NCBI GenBank assembly: GCA_020744425.1
Contig: JAGMUV010000033.1
Coordinates: forward strand, 372,001 to 436,000
Direction: 5' to 3'
DNA from: Dactylonectria macrodidyma
Lineage: Eukaryota; Ascomycota; Sordariomycetes; Hypocreales; Nectriaceae
Length of the DNA stretch: 64,000 nucleotides
Shown here: one piece after another, positions 1 to 11,054 of the stretch
Position numbering within the stretch: the first letter of the stretch is position 1
Layout of the letters: each line of letters begins with the position of its first letter
Program-made: the position numbers and the translations under genes
Notes under the pieces: model-generated
Told to the model about the DNA's origin: nothing
The model's database searches: none
The model's input: the letters and a program-made list of their open reading frames with translations, nothing else

Positions 1-262
1 CGAATTGACCGTATCGGGATCGTAGCGCAAATAGCCTCTTCGCGCAATTTCGACTGTTAATTGTTGGATCCGAAGAAAGGCCATTTCCCACGCCTCTCTC
101 GATGAGTTTTGTTACAGAAGATTTCAACCTGACGTCATAGATATCTCTGCAGACCAATCAGGGACCATAGGTCGGCATGAGCATCCACTAAAAGGTATGG
201 GAAGGCACCTACTTAGTGCATGCAGCTGGTATGGTGGATGATGGATCCAATACGGCTAGGAT

Positions 263-443
263 GATCAGGATGATAGGGACTAATCCAGTGGAGCCCAAAG
301 ACGATGATTGTATTGATGTGTGTATGATCTAGGATGCCTCCGGCCCCCTCTTTTCTCCTGAGGGGTTTTTCTAGTCATCTGACTAAGGCTAGGATATCGG
401 TGTATCAGAGGTTATGCCGCCACACGAGGGGTCAATCCAACAG
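263..443. repeat. Dispersed repeat, copy A (inverted partner at 33983-34171)
   Basis: This roughly 180-bp non-coding stretch is matched in reverse complement by 33983-34171, with clear identity through the C/T-rich core near 335-365 and the block reading tagtcatctgactaa. Scattered substitutions separate the copies. No coding capacity is visible. It is probably a fragment of an unclassified element; its partner abuts the right end of the piggyBac element. Confidence 0.75.
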
Positions 444-938
444 TGGACGAATCGGTTAAGTACAAATTAAGCGGCGTCCTGATACTTCGCAGAGTATGGC
501 CTCAACTTTTTAATCTTAGGTCAGAGAAAGATTACCCACATAGCATCCTTGCCTTTCCTCAAAAAATAATTGTCTTTCAACATGTCCGACACAAAGTCAA
601 GTGGAAACTCGTCGGGACCTCAGGTTTCAGCAGTTCCTCTCTCTACCAAGAGATTTGACACCTTAACATTTCAGACCTCGTGATTGTTGATGAATATGTT
701 CCCCAGGTTACCTCAGCGGGATGAGATGCGGATGATACTATTGGATTGCATCGCGTCATTCTTGAGTCGTGCATGACCCCGCTTCTGACTACGCCTGCTG
801 AGGCTACATCCCCTCTGTACAAGGCTAGTCGTTGAATATCTTGTCCTGTCTGCTGCACAGGATTAAAAGTCGTCAAATTTTCAAAAGACAGTAGTACTCG
901 ATCATGTAGTTTACAGAAATTCCCGAAGAGCTCCTAAC

Positions 939-1318
939 ATGTCGCAAGCATCCACCGTGTACGTGCAGCGCTCTGACGAAGCGTACAACATGGTTCTGGA
1001 GTGGATCTCCTCTCGAAGTCTTGATAACGCCGCTCGGTCCTCTATTGCAGGAGTCAAGAAGCAAAGAGGCCGGGAAGGTCATGCAGGCGAGGTCAAGAAA
1101 GCACTCAGTTTCTCGCCCTGGCATGGCAGCTTCATCTTCCATTACAATAACACCTTCCTCTCATATCGGACCTCCCTGAGGGATGTCGGCTTTCATAACG
1201 AGGAAGAAATCTCCATCATGCGTTTAGGCCGATCTCCCAAGGCGTCGAAGAATTTCTTGAACGAGTGTTGAGATGAATATCTTCGTCTTATCAAGAACAA
1301 GACGGCTGACCATTCCGC
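939..1318 (+). pseudogene. BCS1-like AAA protein, N-terminal domain relic
   Basis: The 110-residue reading frame resembles the N-terminal BCS1_N domain of fungal BCS1-like proteins, relatives of the mitochondrial AAA chaperone that helps assemble respiratory complex III. The family-like stretches are SDEAYNMVLEWISSR, then FSPWHGSFIFHYNN, then EEEISIMRLGRSPK. The frame ends at a TGA just after NEC, and the same frame resumes with DEYLRLIKNKT, so the stop looks like an Arg CGA to TGA change, a RIP-type transition. The AAA ATPase domain that should follow is absent, and sequence of another gene on the opposite strand begins near 1315. This is a broken fragment, with no reason to expect function. 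Confidence 0.6.
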
Positions 1319-1491
1319 TTGAGTTCAATGAAGCACTTTTTGTTTGTCGTCATGATTGTTGGATCAACCCCTAGCTGCTCGTCGTTCATCCGGAGGAACC
1401 CGAGGATCGTAACAAACTGCAGCCCATCTTCATTGATGCCGAACTGCTCAGATGCGATCCCCCCAAGCCGGTCAAACGCCCATACCCCCAT
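1291..1491 (-). pseudogene. FunK1/Sgk2-type fungal protein kinase fragment
   Basis: The minus-strand frame contains a phrase typical of the FunK1 family of fungal serine/threonine kinases (AFDRLGGIASEQFGIN, followed by LQFVTILGFLRMN and DPTIMTTN). This is the segment upstream of the kinase core; the kinase motifs themselves are not present. It abuts the BCS1 relic head to tail in opposite orientation, so two unrelated gene pieces have been juxtaposed. The call rests on recollection of the family; a profile search of the 66 residues would settle it. Confidence 0.45.
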
Positions 1492-1620
1492 AAGAGATCC
1501 ACAGAGAGTAAAACCTAAGACGAAACGACGAGTGTCTTAAGCAGCAAGCACTTCTCTCACATACCTCCCAAGGTCAAGCCATACTTTTGAAGCGATGTCA
1601 GCAGATAGATTACCATGCCC

Positions 1621-1687
1621 CACCACCCTTTCGGACGCACCACCCTTTCGGACGCACCACCCTTTCGGACGCACCACCCTTTCGGAC
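1621..1687 (+). repeat. 17-bp tandem repeat (four units) inside the left terminal inverted repeat
   Basis: Four consecutive copies of CACCACCCTTTCGGACG run from 1621 to 1687, the last missing its final base. The right terminus of the same element has only one copy (3816-3832 in reverse complement), so the array expanded at one end. Such units could be transposase binding sites; that is inference. Confidence 0.9.
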
Positions 1688-1943
1688 AGCAAAAAATCCT
1701 CCAGCCCATATAAAACTCAACCACATCACTTATAGAGATCAGGCTCAAATTTGAAGTTATTCGCAAGCCGTCGCCTTCAACGATTATAAAAATGACTGAA
1801 GATCATTATACGCAATTTGTTTGGTTAATTGGAACTCTGGGGAACGTGCGCACCCCTGTAGTGCAATATTGGCTGACAGCCACCAAATTTCCTCCTGAAT
1901 TCACTCAACTCTCTTTCTCTCAATCTTCAACAACGTCATCAAA

Positions 1944-3700
1944 ATGACTCGTAAAAGGCCTCGACACATTTATTCAGAAGAAGCGATTGCTAACGCTATA
2001 TCAGACGTCACAAACAAGCATCTATCCCTCACCAAGGCTTGTCAGAAGTGGGGAGTGCCAAAGCAGACCGTCTCCAATAGGCTCAACGGACAAGGTGCCT
2101 TAGCCGATCAGGTTCAGCCAAATGCATGCCTCTCCAAGAATCAAGAAGCTCATCTAGTCTCCTGGATTCTTCGTCAAGAGTCTTGGGGTTATGCTCCCTC
2201 TTACAGTCAGATTCGTGCATGCGTCGTGGCCCTCCTGAATCAACAAAATGACAAGGGGATATTGGGGGCCAACTGGGTAGCCAGATTTATCAAACGTTAT
2301 CCAGAGATTAAGACCAAGCGCGAAAGACGTCAAGAAGCCAACAGGTTTGACTCATTCACTCCCAAAGCCGTGAACTGGTACTTTGATATCCGAGAAAAGG
2401 AATATGGATGGATCAAACCGGAGAACACCGTTAACATGGACGAGGGAGGTATTATGTCCGGTTTTTGTGGGTATTCATGCCTTTATTCATGGGTGTAACT
2501 GATCAGATTGATTCCATTAGGCCTGGACAGTTTGGTGGTTGGAAGTGCAGAGCCTAAGAAGAAGGCATTTCTTAAGGGCTCCCAATCCCGTACCTGGACC
2601 TCATTCATTGAGGCTATCACCGCAGACGGGCGTGCTCTTAGTCCTGGCATCATTTTTAAGGGCAAGGAACTCTAATCGCAGTGGTTTTTGAACGAGTTTC
2701 GGAAAATAGCTGATTGGCATTATATAACCTCATCTAACGGGTAGACGGACAATCACATCGCCGTTAGGTGGCTTGAAGAGGTGTATATGCCACAGACTAA
2801 GCCTGCAGATGCCTCTGATGCCAGACTTATCATCATGGACGTCCATGGAAGTATGCAACGGTACGTTCTTCACTTCTATTCCCAAAGGTCAATGTTAACA
2901 TGAAGTGGTAGGACGAGTGGATGACCTTGTGCATTTTGAATAACATCTATTGTTGTTATCTCTCTGCCCACTGTTCTCATGGCCTCCAACCATTGGATAA
3001 CGGAGTTTTTAATGCCATGAAGATGGCATATCGAAAAGAGCTTGATAAGTTGACTTCTCTCACGGATTCCGCACCTGTTGACAAAGTCAATTTTATACGG
3101 GCTTATGCCAAGGCACGAGAGATCGGGATGACCCCAAAGAATGTACTATCCAGCTGGAGAGTAACTGGGAATTGGCCAGTCTCCCGGGTTAAGGCATTGA
3201 GGCATCCAGAGATTCAAGAAGACAAGGCAGAGAGGCCAGAGAGTGGACCTCCAGAATCTAGTCCTTATTTGGGCTCAGACGATACACCAAAAGTCGGGCG
3301 TCAAATCCGTGATTTGGGCAAAGGCAAAACCCCTAGCACTCGACGACGATATAGAATTATAGCCAAAGGCTTTGAAGCCCAAGGACAACTCATTGCGGCC
3401 CACAAAGTCCAAATTGCCAGCCTGCAGGAGAAGGTAGCCCGGTTGGAAAGAGGGAAGAAGAGAAGGACCATACCGAACCCGAATAGGCGATTCATTGCCC
3501 TCAGCCAGGCTCTGGCCCAAGGTGAAGGGATTACGGAAGTTGTAGACGGCGGATTGACTATTGTGGTGGAACTTGACTCGGAGGAGGAGGCGGAATAAGA
3601 CGTGGAGATGGCTTCAACAATTCAAGTCGCGACGGTCCCGGAGTCGCCTCAAATCACCACCAGATCGGGTAGGGTCATCAAAAAACGACGATACGAATAG
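1944..3700 (+). pseudogene. Fot1-like DDE transposase, copy 1, inactivated
   Basis: Compared with the intact copy at 11284-13045, the gene has three exons (1944-2466, 2521-2860, from 2912). The N-terminal helix-turn-helix/CENP-B-like region and the first catalytic Asp (NMDEGGIM) are kept. Exon 2 carries stops at 2673-2675 (a Gln codon turned TAA) and 2742-2744 (Trp TGG to TAG), both reachable by transitions, and a one-base deletion where the intact copy has the second Asp motif LDGHGSH (here MDVHGS). A TAA at 3596-3598 cuts off the C-terminus; the same frame then runs on to a basic tail (RSGRVIKKRRYE) ending at 3700. Exon 3 retains HCSHGLQPLDNGVF with the third Asp. It cannot make a full transposase. 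Confidence 0.85.
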
Positions 3701-3946
3701 AAGAGTCAATTCTCTACAAAATGGTATATTTCATTTGTGTATAACCTCAAAATTGATTAGCTACCTGGTCAATTCAATTGGTGGGTTTTTGGTGGGAATG
3801 GCCTCAGCTGTTAGTCCGAAAGGGTGGTGGGGCAATGGTACTCTTCAACTCTCCAGGTACAAGTATCTGTGCCCAGTGGCATCGAGAGTCTTTGCCATCT
3901 AGTCCTAACCAGGAAGGGTTGGGCCAAAGCCTACTCGGGCCAAAGC

Positions 3947-4195
3947 CTACCCTCTGGCGTTAGCAACGTATGCGTAGTGCGTGATCTCAACTCCCTTGGG
4001 TACGCCTGTGGTCCCAGAGCTGTAGCTGAGGCAACTCGTTGTTGAGCGTGGATCCACTGGTTCGACCCAATCGCACCTCTCCGCTTCTGCGGTAGCGATT
4101 CCCCCCGTGACGGGATCCATACCGTTCAAATGTGGGGTCTGACTCGTTGGGTCTTGTGGTCGCTGCTGTGAATACAGTAAACGTCTAACGGTCAC
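3947..4195 (-). pseudogene. Acyl-CoA ligase / AMP-binding enzyme fragment
   Basis: The 82-residue frame contains LSYSSGTTGVPKGVEITHY, the P-loop (A3) motif of adenylate-forming enzymes such as 4-coumarate-CoA ligase and fungal acyl-CoA synthetases, preceded by a plausible linker. Complete family members run to about 550 residues; nothing recognisable continues on either side, and the right end of Fot-like copy 1 lies about 100 bp downstream in the direction of reading. It is a short orphan piece of a metabolic gene. Confidence 0.6.
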
Positions 4196-4203
4196 GCGAT
4201 ATC

Positions 4204-4710
4204 GTGACTACTTCGACGGGGACTCAGCAGAGGAAGAAGAAATTACGCCGTGGAGATACTTGGGCATCATGGGCTGGTTCGGGATGTGGCCTGGGTTCCC
4301 GGGAATATATCAGAGGTTACGACATCATCACTACAATGTGCCAGTATGGTTATGCTGGTGTCTTGTGGGTTGAGACGCCACATTCCGTGGATGACGGCAA
4401 GTCATTATCTACAGTACTACCAACCTCCTCAAGCGCCAGCCCCACTCCTCGAAAGACGCACCTCAGACCAAGAGTAGCGACGCAAGTACGCCCGCCGAAA
4501 AGCAGTCGCAACAATAGCGACAGGGGGCAACAACAAACACAGCCGCCGGCACCTCAAGCACATCCTCAAAACCACCATCGGCATCATCAACCCTCCGGTC
4601 TCAGCAGCGGCCTCGCCAAGTCAGAAACCCACAGCAACAGACAGTCACAGAGAGTGGACTGGTCAGCCGGAGCAGGTCAAGCACACGTTCCGGGAGATAT
4701 CAAAGCTTGA
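4204..4710 (+). CDS. Hypothetical low-complexity ORF, doubtful
   Basis: An open frame of 168 residues, rich in Gln, Ser, Pro and His in its C-terminal half, lies tail to tail with the desaturase gene. In another plus frame, 4205-4380 encodes a more protein-like stretch with many aromatic residues (GIMGWFGMWPGFPGIYQR) that ends at a stop, so the real coding frame, if any, is unclear and may be spliced. I recognise no domain. It may be the 3' end of a decayed membrane-protein gene or simply 3' flanking sequence. Confidence 0.2.
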   Translation: MTTSTGTQQRKKKLRRGDTWASWAGSGCGLGSREYIRGYDIITTMCQYGYAGVLWVETPHSVDDGKSLSTVLPTSSSASPTPRKTHLRPRVATQVRPPKSSRNNSDRGQQQTQPPAPQAHPQNHHRHHQPSGLSSGLAKSETHSNRQSQRVDWSAGAGQAHVPGDIKA

Positions 4711-4804
4711 CAACCATCGGACACCTGTGCTGCACTGACCACGGGCTAGGTGACTTTGGTAGCCTGGGTACCAGCTCAGACGATGCATCGTCCAGCTGAG
4801 TTGC

Positions 4805-6225
4805 TCAAGTAGATGACGCGTCCTCGTCCTCGAACTGGACACGCTTCCAGATCTCGACCTCGCAGCCGCCGCGAAGGACACCCACACGCATGGTCGACAG
4901 GAGGTTGTGGGCGGCGTTAGAGTGGTTGTAGACACCGCCGTTGAAGATGGCGGTGGCATCCTTGCCAATAGCGGAGGAAATGAGTGCCTTACCACCGGGG
5001 TGGTCCTTGATGAAGTCGGGCACGTTGTGGATGACACCGGCAATGGCAATGAGGGCCTTTCCGTTCTTGGAGTCCGCCACGAAGTCGTCCCAGTGGACAA
5101 CGGGGAGCTGCTCCAGGGGAGTACCCCAGTCGAGGGTGGCACACTTCTGGTCGAGCTTCTTCTGCATCTGCTGGACACGACCCTTCTCGATCTCGTTCTG
5201 GCGGAACTGCTTCAGGTCATAGGCAAGGCCAAGCTGCTTCCAGATCCAGATGGACCACTTGGTGGGGTCATACTGGTACCACTCGATGGCGTTTCTGTAG
5301 TCCGAGGGAAACTCATGGTGGAAGTTGTGGTAGCCCTCACCGAGAGTGACGAGAGCGGTAATGAGATGGTCACGGGGCGAGTTTCTGTCGTCGAAGGGCT
5401 GGTCACCGAGCCAGTGGGCGAGGGAGTTGACGCAGAAAGTGGCTTGCTGGACGAAGCAGATTCGGAGGATACCGGCGTAGACGAAACCGCCGAGCCAGTC
5501 GCTCCAACCGAAACCAGCGACGATGGTAGGCAGGACAAACGCCATGAAGATGACGCACTTGAGATAGTTGCGGTGCTGCCAGACAACGATGGGGTCCTCG
5601 TTAAGGTCGGTGATGTCGGTTCGGCCCTGGCGCTTGGGGTTCTGCTTAAAGACCATCCATCCGATGTGGGAGTAGAGGAGACCTTTGCGGACGGAGTAGG
5701 GGTCCTTCTCAGTGTCGGTGTATCGGTGGTGAGCACGGTGGCCGTGGGACCACCAACGGATAGAGCCCTCAACGGCACCAGCACCAGCGGCAGCCAAGTA
5801 GATCTTGAGGGGAGTAGTGGCCTTGTAGGAAGTGTGAGCCCAAAGACGATGGTAACCTACAAAATTGCCAGAAGGTCAGTATCAACAATCAGCGGAAGGG
5901 GAGCACATTTGAACAAGGTCTCACCAGCAGTGATTCCAAGGCTGGTGTTGAAGTAGAAGATGACTACCCAGATGGCGGTATAGAGGCGGAGAGGGACCCA
6001 GTAGGCGGAAATAAGGCCGATGATAGGAATAATGATGATGAGAGTGGTGTTGAGCCAGTTGATGTGGAGGTGGATGTTGGACCAAGTCATTGTAGTGTCG
6101 GCAATGTGAAGCTTCTTGGGATCATACTTGGTGTTGCTTCGGAGCGGCTTGTAGTCGGTGGTACCGTCTGAGAAGGCCGCGGCCTCCTTGCTGGCTACCT
6201 TGCTGGCCGAAGATAACGATGCCAT
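4805..6225 (-). CDS. Delta-9 stearoyl-CoA desaturase with C-terminal cytochrome b5 domain (Ole1 type)
   Basis: This enzyme inserts the first double bond into stearoyl- and palmitoyl-CoA in the ER membrane, using electrons from its fused cytochrome b5. Two exons (6225-5925 and 5856-4805) around a 68-bp intron give 450 residues, normal for fungal Ole1 proteins. The three histidine boxes are present: HRLWAH (residues 103-108), HRAHH, and HNFHH in the phrase [16 protein letters not shown]. Hydrophobic segments (e.g. [16 protein letters not shown]) span the membrane, and the C-terminal haem motif HPGGK is followed by the [13 protein letters not shown] region typical of the b5 domain. I chose the start [10 protein letters not shown]; in-frame ATG codons upstream lack family-like sequence. 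The coding strand upstream has a pyrimidine-rich tract. No lesion is visible, so this is probably a functional housekeeping-type gene in otherwise decayed surroundings. Confidence 0.93.
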
Positions 6226-6380
6226 CTTGGGCGGCGATCGACAAGTGTTGAGACTGCTCGGAAGAGAGTCGTCCACGACAAGGAACCAGCAAGGCTCTTC
6301 TCCCAATGTGAGAACCACGAGGATGGTATCTCGTAAGCAAAGCGGGAGGAAGCTAGGATATAGACGGGTTAGGAGAAGTA

Positions 6381-6425
6381 GAGGGAGGGAAGGGGAGGGA
6401 AGGGGAGGGAAGGGGAGGGAAGGGA
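6381..6425 (-). promoter_or_regulatory. Pyrimidine-rich tandem tract upstream of the desaturase
   Basis: Four and a half copies of the 10-mer GAGGGAAGGG lie 156-200 bp upstream of the desaturase start, appearing as CCCTTCCCTC on the coding strand. CT-rich tracts are common near transcription starts in filamentous fungi; the G-rich strand could also form a quadruplex. A promoter role is inference from position. Confidence 0.4.
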
Positions 6426-6429
6426 TAGA

Positions 6430-7641
6430 TTGACAAGTCGTCGGTTACTTTGGGCGGCACCAAAAAGCGTTACACCAGATCCGAACCCAGGCGAGTGTGT
6501 GGATAACCAGGTGGAGGAAGGAAGAAGAAAGACAGAGAGAGGAAAGGGAAGTTGAGAGCAAGGCGATGTAAGATGGATTGGCCACATATTGAGTGTATGA
6601 GTGATGTGTGTCACTCTGGTATTCCTGTTTTTCCTGTTTTTCCTTCTTGTTTTCTCCCGAACCCACTCTTCACAAACCTACCTTTGGGGATGGGACAGAC
6701 AGAACACATTTCACAAGAGTCAACAAGGAGGTACCTCCAAACTTTGTTGGACTCGCGCTGCACTGGGCCGCCGGGTCTTTCCAGCTGCTGCGACGAAGGG
6801 ATTGGAACTAAAGCACACAGCTAGCAACTGAGTTGTACGTATTATGCACAGGTGGACGTCGCATGTTGAGGGTTGTCGATAAACCTGTCAGTCCCGTATC
6901 GCAGCGGCGTCACCATGCAAGAACCTGCAACAGAGTGGGTTTCCTGACTAGCAACTTTTCTTGGACCTTGAGAGCAGTGCCGTCTATGATTACCACCACA
7001 TAGGGCGAGTATGTGTTCATTCCTGACCAAATACTGAGGTCGAGATCGGCCCTACGATTGCAACATCTCTAAGATAAGGCACTCAGTTCTGCGGTTACTG
7101 CTACTGGTGATTGCTGGTGGATCTGTGTAATCGACTCAACACCTTTCCCACCGTCCCGAACTTTTCTGCGCGCCCCGGGCCATTTGCTGCGGGGCGCGCC
7201 GGCGCTGCCGCCCCTCCGACCGGTTGCTATTTGCGGGTAAAGGGCATTCGCCAGCCGATGTACCTCTACACCTAAGTTAAGTGAACAAATACCTGCAGCT
7301 GCTCGTGCTGGGGCTCTAGCGACTTCTCAGTGCCCGGAGCTCTCGGGCTAGAGCTGCCTTACACCATTGCTATCGGCGAATGCGGGTGTTGATGATCCTC
7401 CTCCCCATTACAGCGTCCATAACAACCCTCAATGCCTCTTCGGAATTACCTCCGTCTCAACGCCAATCAAGCAGCATGCAATTGCAGTCCAACCCCCCCA
7501 GCTTCGGCTCTCATCTCCCCGAAGCTATCCCAGCTCAACAACACCAACCAATCCAACGTGTCCCAAAAGCCAGTCCCAACACCAAATTCCAAAATCTCAG
7601 CCCTACGAACGAACTCGCACCCATACACATCTCCCTAACCC
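6430..7641. other. Intergenic stretch, no supported gene
   Basis: This stretch holds the upstream region of the desaturase and a strongly GC-rich patch (about 7170-7215, with several GCGCGCC/CCGG palindromes) suggestive of a promoter or CpG-rich spacer. Open frames around 7367-7693 exist in all three plus frames at once, Pro/Ser/Thr-rich, with no recognisable motif, so none is called. Confidence 0.5.
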
Positions 7642-7987
7642 CAATCTCCAGATCGACCGATGCCTCGGCCCATTTCTCTTGCTTGTGACATGACGCGATA
7701 GCCCAGAGCCACCGGTTTAAAACGTCTCACGGCGTTCTTTGGCTGCCATTTTGCGTGCCGCCTCAGGTTTTCCCCCAACAAAACGCGCTGATCGGATGCG
7801 CCAAGTCTAGCTGGGTCAATCTCCAGATCGACCGATGCCTCGGCCCATTTCTCTTGCTTGTGACATGACGACATAGCCCAGAGCCACTGTTCAAACGTCT
7901 CACGGCGTTCCTTGGTTGCCACTTCGCTGCTCCCAAGGTTTTTCCCCAACAAAACGCGCTGATTGCATGCTCCAAGCCTAGCCGGGC
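7642..7987. repeat. 175-bp tandem duplication
   Basis: Two adjacent copies, 7642-7816 and 7817-about 7987, each start CAATCTCCAGATCGACCGATG and end near CCAAG[C/T]CTAGC. They differ by about a dozen substitutions and small gaps. A minus-strand frame (7635-8342) runs through both, giving two similar peptide repeats around ARLGA.QRVLLG, but the two copies are read in different relative frames in places, so I do not regard it as a gene. Confidence 0.8.
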
Positions 7988-8037
7988 TAGGCGCTAGCCC
8001 CTCCGTTCTTTTTCTTTTTTTAGGTCTCAAGCTAGCC

Positions 8038-8367
8038 ATGTTCAACCATCCTGGAGATATGTGGAAGGTCGACTCGGAGAGGAGTGAATTCCCGTCGCCG
8101 TCATCCGCACAGCCCTCGGACTCAATGGCATGTCTCGAGGAAAACGATCGTGCGGTTTTCCCAATCGACGCTTGGTTTGGGACGAACGTCGGGGGCGTGT
8201 ATCTGCTTTTCAAGCGGGTGCTGCATGGGACTAGCCGACTCGAGAAAGGGGACATAACTGGCTTGACTCGCGAGGTCCATGAGCTCAAGATGCAACTCTT
8301 ACAACATGCAGATTGCAATTGTACTCTGATCCAGAGGTACATTACTCTCGAATCAGCAGTACATTGA
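8038..8367 (+). CDS. Hypothetical small protein, possible last exon
   Basis: From the ATG at 8038 the frame gives 109 residues with a mixed, protein-like composition and a short heptad-like stretch near the end (LTREVHELKMQLLQH). A polypyrimidine run ending in TAG just upstream (8009-8022) looks like a splice acceptor, so this may be the terminal exon of a longer gene. I recognise no domain. Confidence 0.3.
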   Translation: MFNHPGDMWKVDSERSEFPSPSSAQPSDSMACLEENDRAVFPIDAWFGTNVGGVYLLFKRVLHGTSRLEKGDITGLTREVHELKMQLLQHADCNCTLIQRYITLESAVH

Positions 8368-9454
8368 AAGCATCAAACGAAGCCAAGACAGTAAGGGGCT
8401 TCATATTACTAGGCCTTAAACCCTTGACTAAGCACTTGGTACAATAGGATAGGAGGTACTAACACACATGATAACAAACAGGAGAACTGGACAACAGGAA
8501 AGACATACGACGAGCTTACTGATGCTGTGCTTTGGGGTGCCAGATTTGAGGGTGCCGGAGGATCTGGAACGAGTGGGACGTTGGGTCGGTGCGCCGTAGG
8601 CATTTCCTTGCAGTCTGGGTAAGCCTTACTAGGCGATCAGTTTCGTGCTAACATAACGACAAGAGGCCGTCTCTGCTCTCGTTATCGAATGTTAGCTCTA
8701 CCCTGGCAGGAATTATGTCTCCGCGAGTGCCACCACCTTTTCTCCGTTTATGAAGCCAAGCTCCCCACGCTGCGGACCATGTCACCATCGTCCATTTACT
8801 ATCGACCACGTTGTTCGTGAGGGTCATCACTCGCGACGGACAGGTTTTGGGTCCCGGCGTCACCTACGTTGTTTCAGTCCTTCGTTCTTGGCCCAACCTT
8901 GTTGCATGAGGATCTCTTGCGAATACTCAGTCGCTTGGACGCCGGATCCGAGACGGCTTCTGTTTCTGTCGGTCGTCTCGTTCATCTCGAGCACACGAGG
9001 TCGGGTACAGGGAACCGTTCGCTTCACAGCTTAATAAAGATTCCTATCTGCATCTCAAGCTCACCTAATCAGCTCTGTTAAGTGAATCAATGGATTCAAG
9101 CATGTGAACATGACGTGTCCTGCAATTCATAGGAGTTGGAAACATGGGTGGTGGTACCACACCCCAACACTATAGGGCCAATTGTAATTGACATACGTAC
9201 ATTGGTTGATAACCTTCCATCTGACTGTCGTCCCTGCTGGTATTATCTCTTCACATGGCAAGTCTTGATAGAACCCGCATTTTTCAGCGCTATGCGGGGT
9301 AAGTCAGCTATCAATGGTTCCTAACAAATTGGGTTGGCCTATTTAATGGATATACCCTCAAGACATGACTGATATGAAATCTTCTTCTTTCAAGCATCAT
9401 TACCAATAGCTGAGGATAGGCTCCTCGGCTGAGGCTACTATCTGCGCATCGCCA
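8368..9454. other. No confident gene; possible decayed coding pieces
   Basis: Between about 8470 and 8620 the plus strand can be read as a Gly/Ser-rich stretch (YDELTDAVLWGARFEGAGG) ending at a GTAAG donor-like site, which hints at an exon of an unrecognised gene. Around 8750-9080 several overlapping frames are open without recognisable motifs. The rest shows nothing I can support. Confidence 0.35.
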
Positions 9455-10986
9455 ATGGCACAATCGTCTGTCTGGAAGTACGCCTTCATACGGACATCCA
9501 TATTCTTCCTGCACCTGGTGGCACCCTTCAGCATATTCTATTCGCTGGTCAGCTCGCTAGTCGACCTTCCGATCCGTATCCCCTGCATACTCGAAGTATG
9601 GCTCGTTCTCGAGACGGTATTCTACTGTGCTGTCTATCTCCCGCGCAACGCCTACCTCCAGAGGGTCGCGACTCATCCCACAACTGCGTCTCGTGAAGAT
9701 CGCCGGAAGCTGTTCTGGCGCTGCCACGGAAACATCCCAGATCCGGACCAGTACTTGCAGAAATGGTTCCGAAATGCGCCACCTGCGGAGATCAAGCGGG
9801 AAAACGTCAAGGACTTCTTCCGATGGGCGTTCTTGAACACTGGAGATTCTGACCCGGCACACGATGAGGAGCTGGAGGAGTACGCTGGAGAGATGGAGAA
9901 GCTGCTAGGGAGGAAGCTGGAACCCGGGCACGGCAACGCTCAGTGCCTTAGATTGACGCTTGATAAGGTCGAGATGTTACACCGCAGTTTGACTTGGTAT
10001 CTGGTGAGTTTCCAGAGCAAGATACGCATGGGCTTATGCCTCAGTAGTAAGAGTCAGGTTCCTAACTTCATGCTATAGTGTGTGTTTGTCGTTGATACTA
10101 TAGCGTCCGCCTATATGCACTATCACTCCTTCGACTTCTACCGCACATCGTTTCTCGCTATTTTTCCTTTGCGTCCTCTCACTCTCTTATCCGCGTATCG
10201 CTCCCCTGCGAAAACCCTCACGTACTGGTACCGGCCGCATATGTCTACAACGAAACTCCCCATTCTGTTCATCCACGGCATCGGCATTGGACTCTACCCA
10301 TATATCAATTTCTTGGGCGATCTTAGTGCCGCGGATGCCAAGGATCCGTCGGACGGACAGGTGGGGATTATTGCCATAGAGATCATGCCTATAAGCTCCA
10401 GGATTACAGCCGAGGCACTGTTGAAAGATGAGATGTGCGAGGAGATTAATCGTATATTAAAGGCACATGGGTGGAGTAGGATTGTCCTCGTATCACACTC
10501 GTAGGTACCCCTCTACCTTTCTCTCGATTTATGTCTAGTCATTGCCCTGTACTAATTTCTGCCCTATGAAGGTACGGAAGCGTGGTTGCTGCGCATCTCC
10601 TTCACACTCCACAGATTGCGCAGAAGATTGGACCGATTGTGTTTGTTGATCCGGTATCTTTCCTGCTACATCTCCCTGATGTAGCATATAACTTTGTAAA
10701 ATCTTTCCTATATCCTTATTCGCAACCCCAACTAACCCTCTCAACACTTAGATCTGTCGGAAGCCAGCCCGGGCTAATGAACACCTCCTCTCTTACTTCG
10801 GCTCTAAGGACATGGGCGTTTCGCACACGTTATTCCGCCGCTTCTTCTGGACTGATAACGTCTTGTGGAAGGAAGACATACAGGACCATCGCGTGAGTGT
10901 TGTGCTAGCTGGCAGCGACATAGTAATTGACACGAAAACAATTGGGGCGTACTTGACAGGCGCAGATGATTGGATATTAGAAACTA

Positions 10987-11054
10987 CCATCCACAACCCC
11001 TCTTTCGCCATACCCCCTCTTTCGCCACGCAAAATAAAAAAAGCTCCACCAAAA
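10987..11054 (+). repeat. Left terminal inverted repeat of Fot1-like copy 2
   Basis: This 68-bp end is identical to the reverse complement of 13134-13201. It contains two direct copies of a CCCCTCTTTCGCCA-like unit about 16 bp apart, the same style of duplicated terminal motif seen in the other Fot-like copies. Confidence 0.95.

Larger units (their letters stand above)
1613..3838 (+). mobile_element. Fot1-like (pogo/Tc1 superfamily) element, copy 1, degenerate
   Basis: The element is bounded by inverted repeats: left end from 1613 (CCATGCCCCACCACCC...), right end at 3838 whose reverse complement reads CCATTGCCCCACCACCC. Both are followed inward by TTTCGGAC. TA dinucleotides flank it at 1611-1612 and 3839-3840, the target duplication of this superfamily. 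It carries one transposase gene, dead by several mutations. The left terminus holds four 17-bp units while the right end has one. Confidence 0.85.

Noticed and set aside
4663..5178. Ser/Thr/Arg-rich minus-strand frame overlapping the desaturase
   Set aside because: Out-of-frame reading of the same gene; composition typical of shadow frames.
4907..5956. A 349-residue plus-strand open frame antisense to the desaturase
   Set aside because: It is a shadow of the GC-rich minus-strand gene; Val/Glu/Gly-rich composition and no motif, while the opposite strand has all histidine boxes.
6381..6425. A telomere-like repeat
   Set aside because: The unit GAGGGAAGGG is not a TTAGGG-type repeat and lies at a promoter.
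7367..7693. Overlapping plus-strand frames of about 100 residues
   Set aside because: All three frames are open because of Pro/Ser/Thr-biased composition; none has a recognisable motif or good boundaries.
7635..8342. A 235-residue minus-strand frame across the 175-bp tandem duplication
   Set aside because: The two duplicate copies are read in inconsistent frames and no motif appears; the frame is probably fortuitous.
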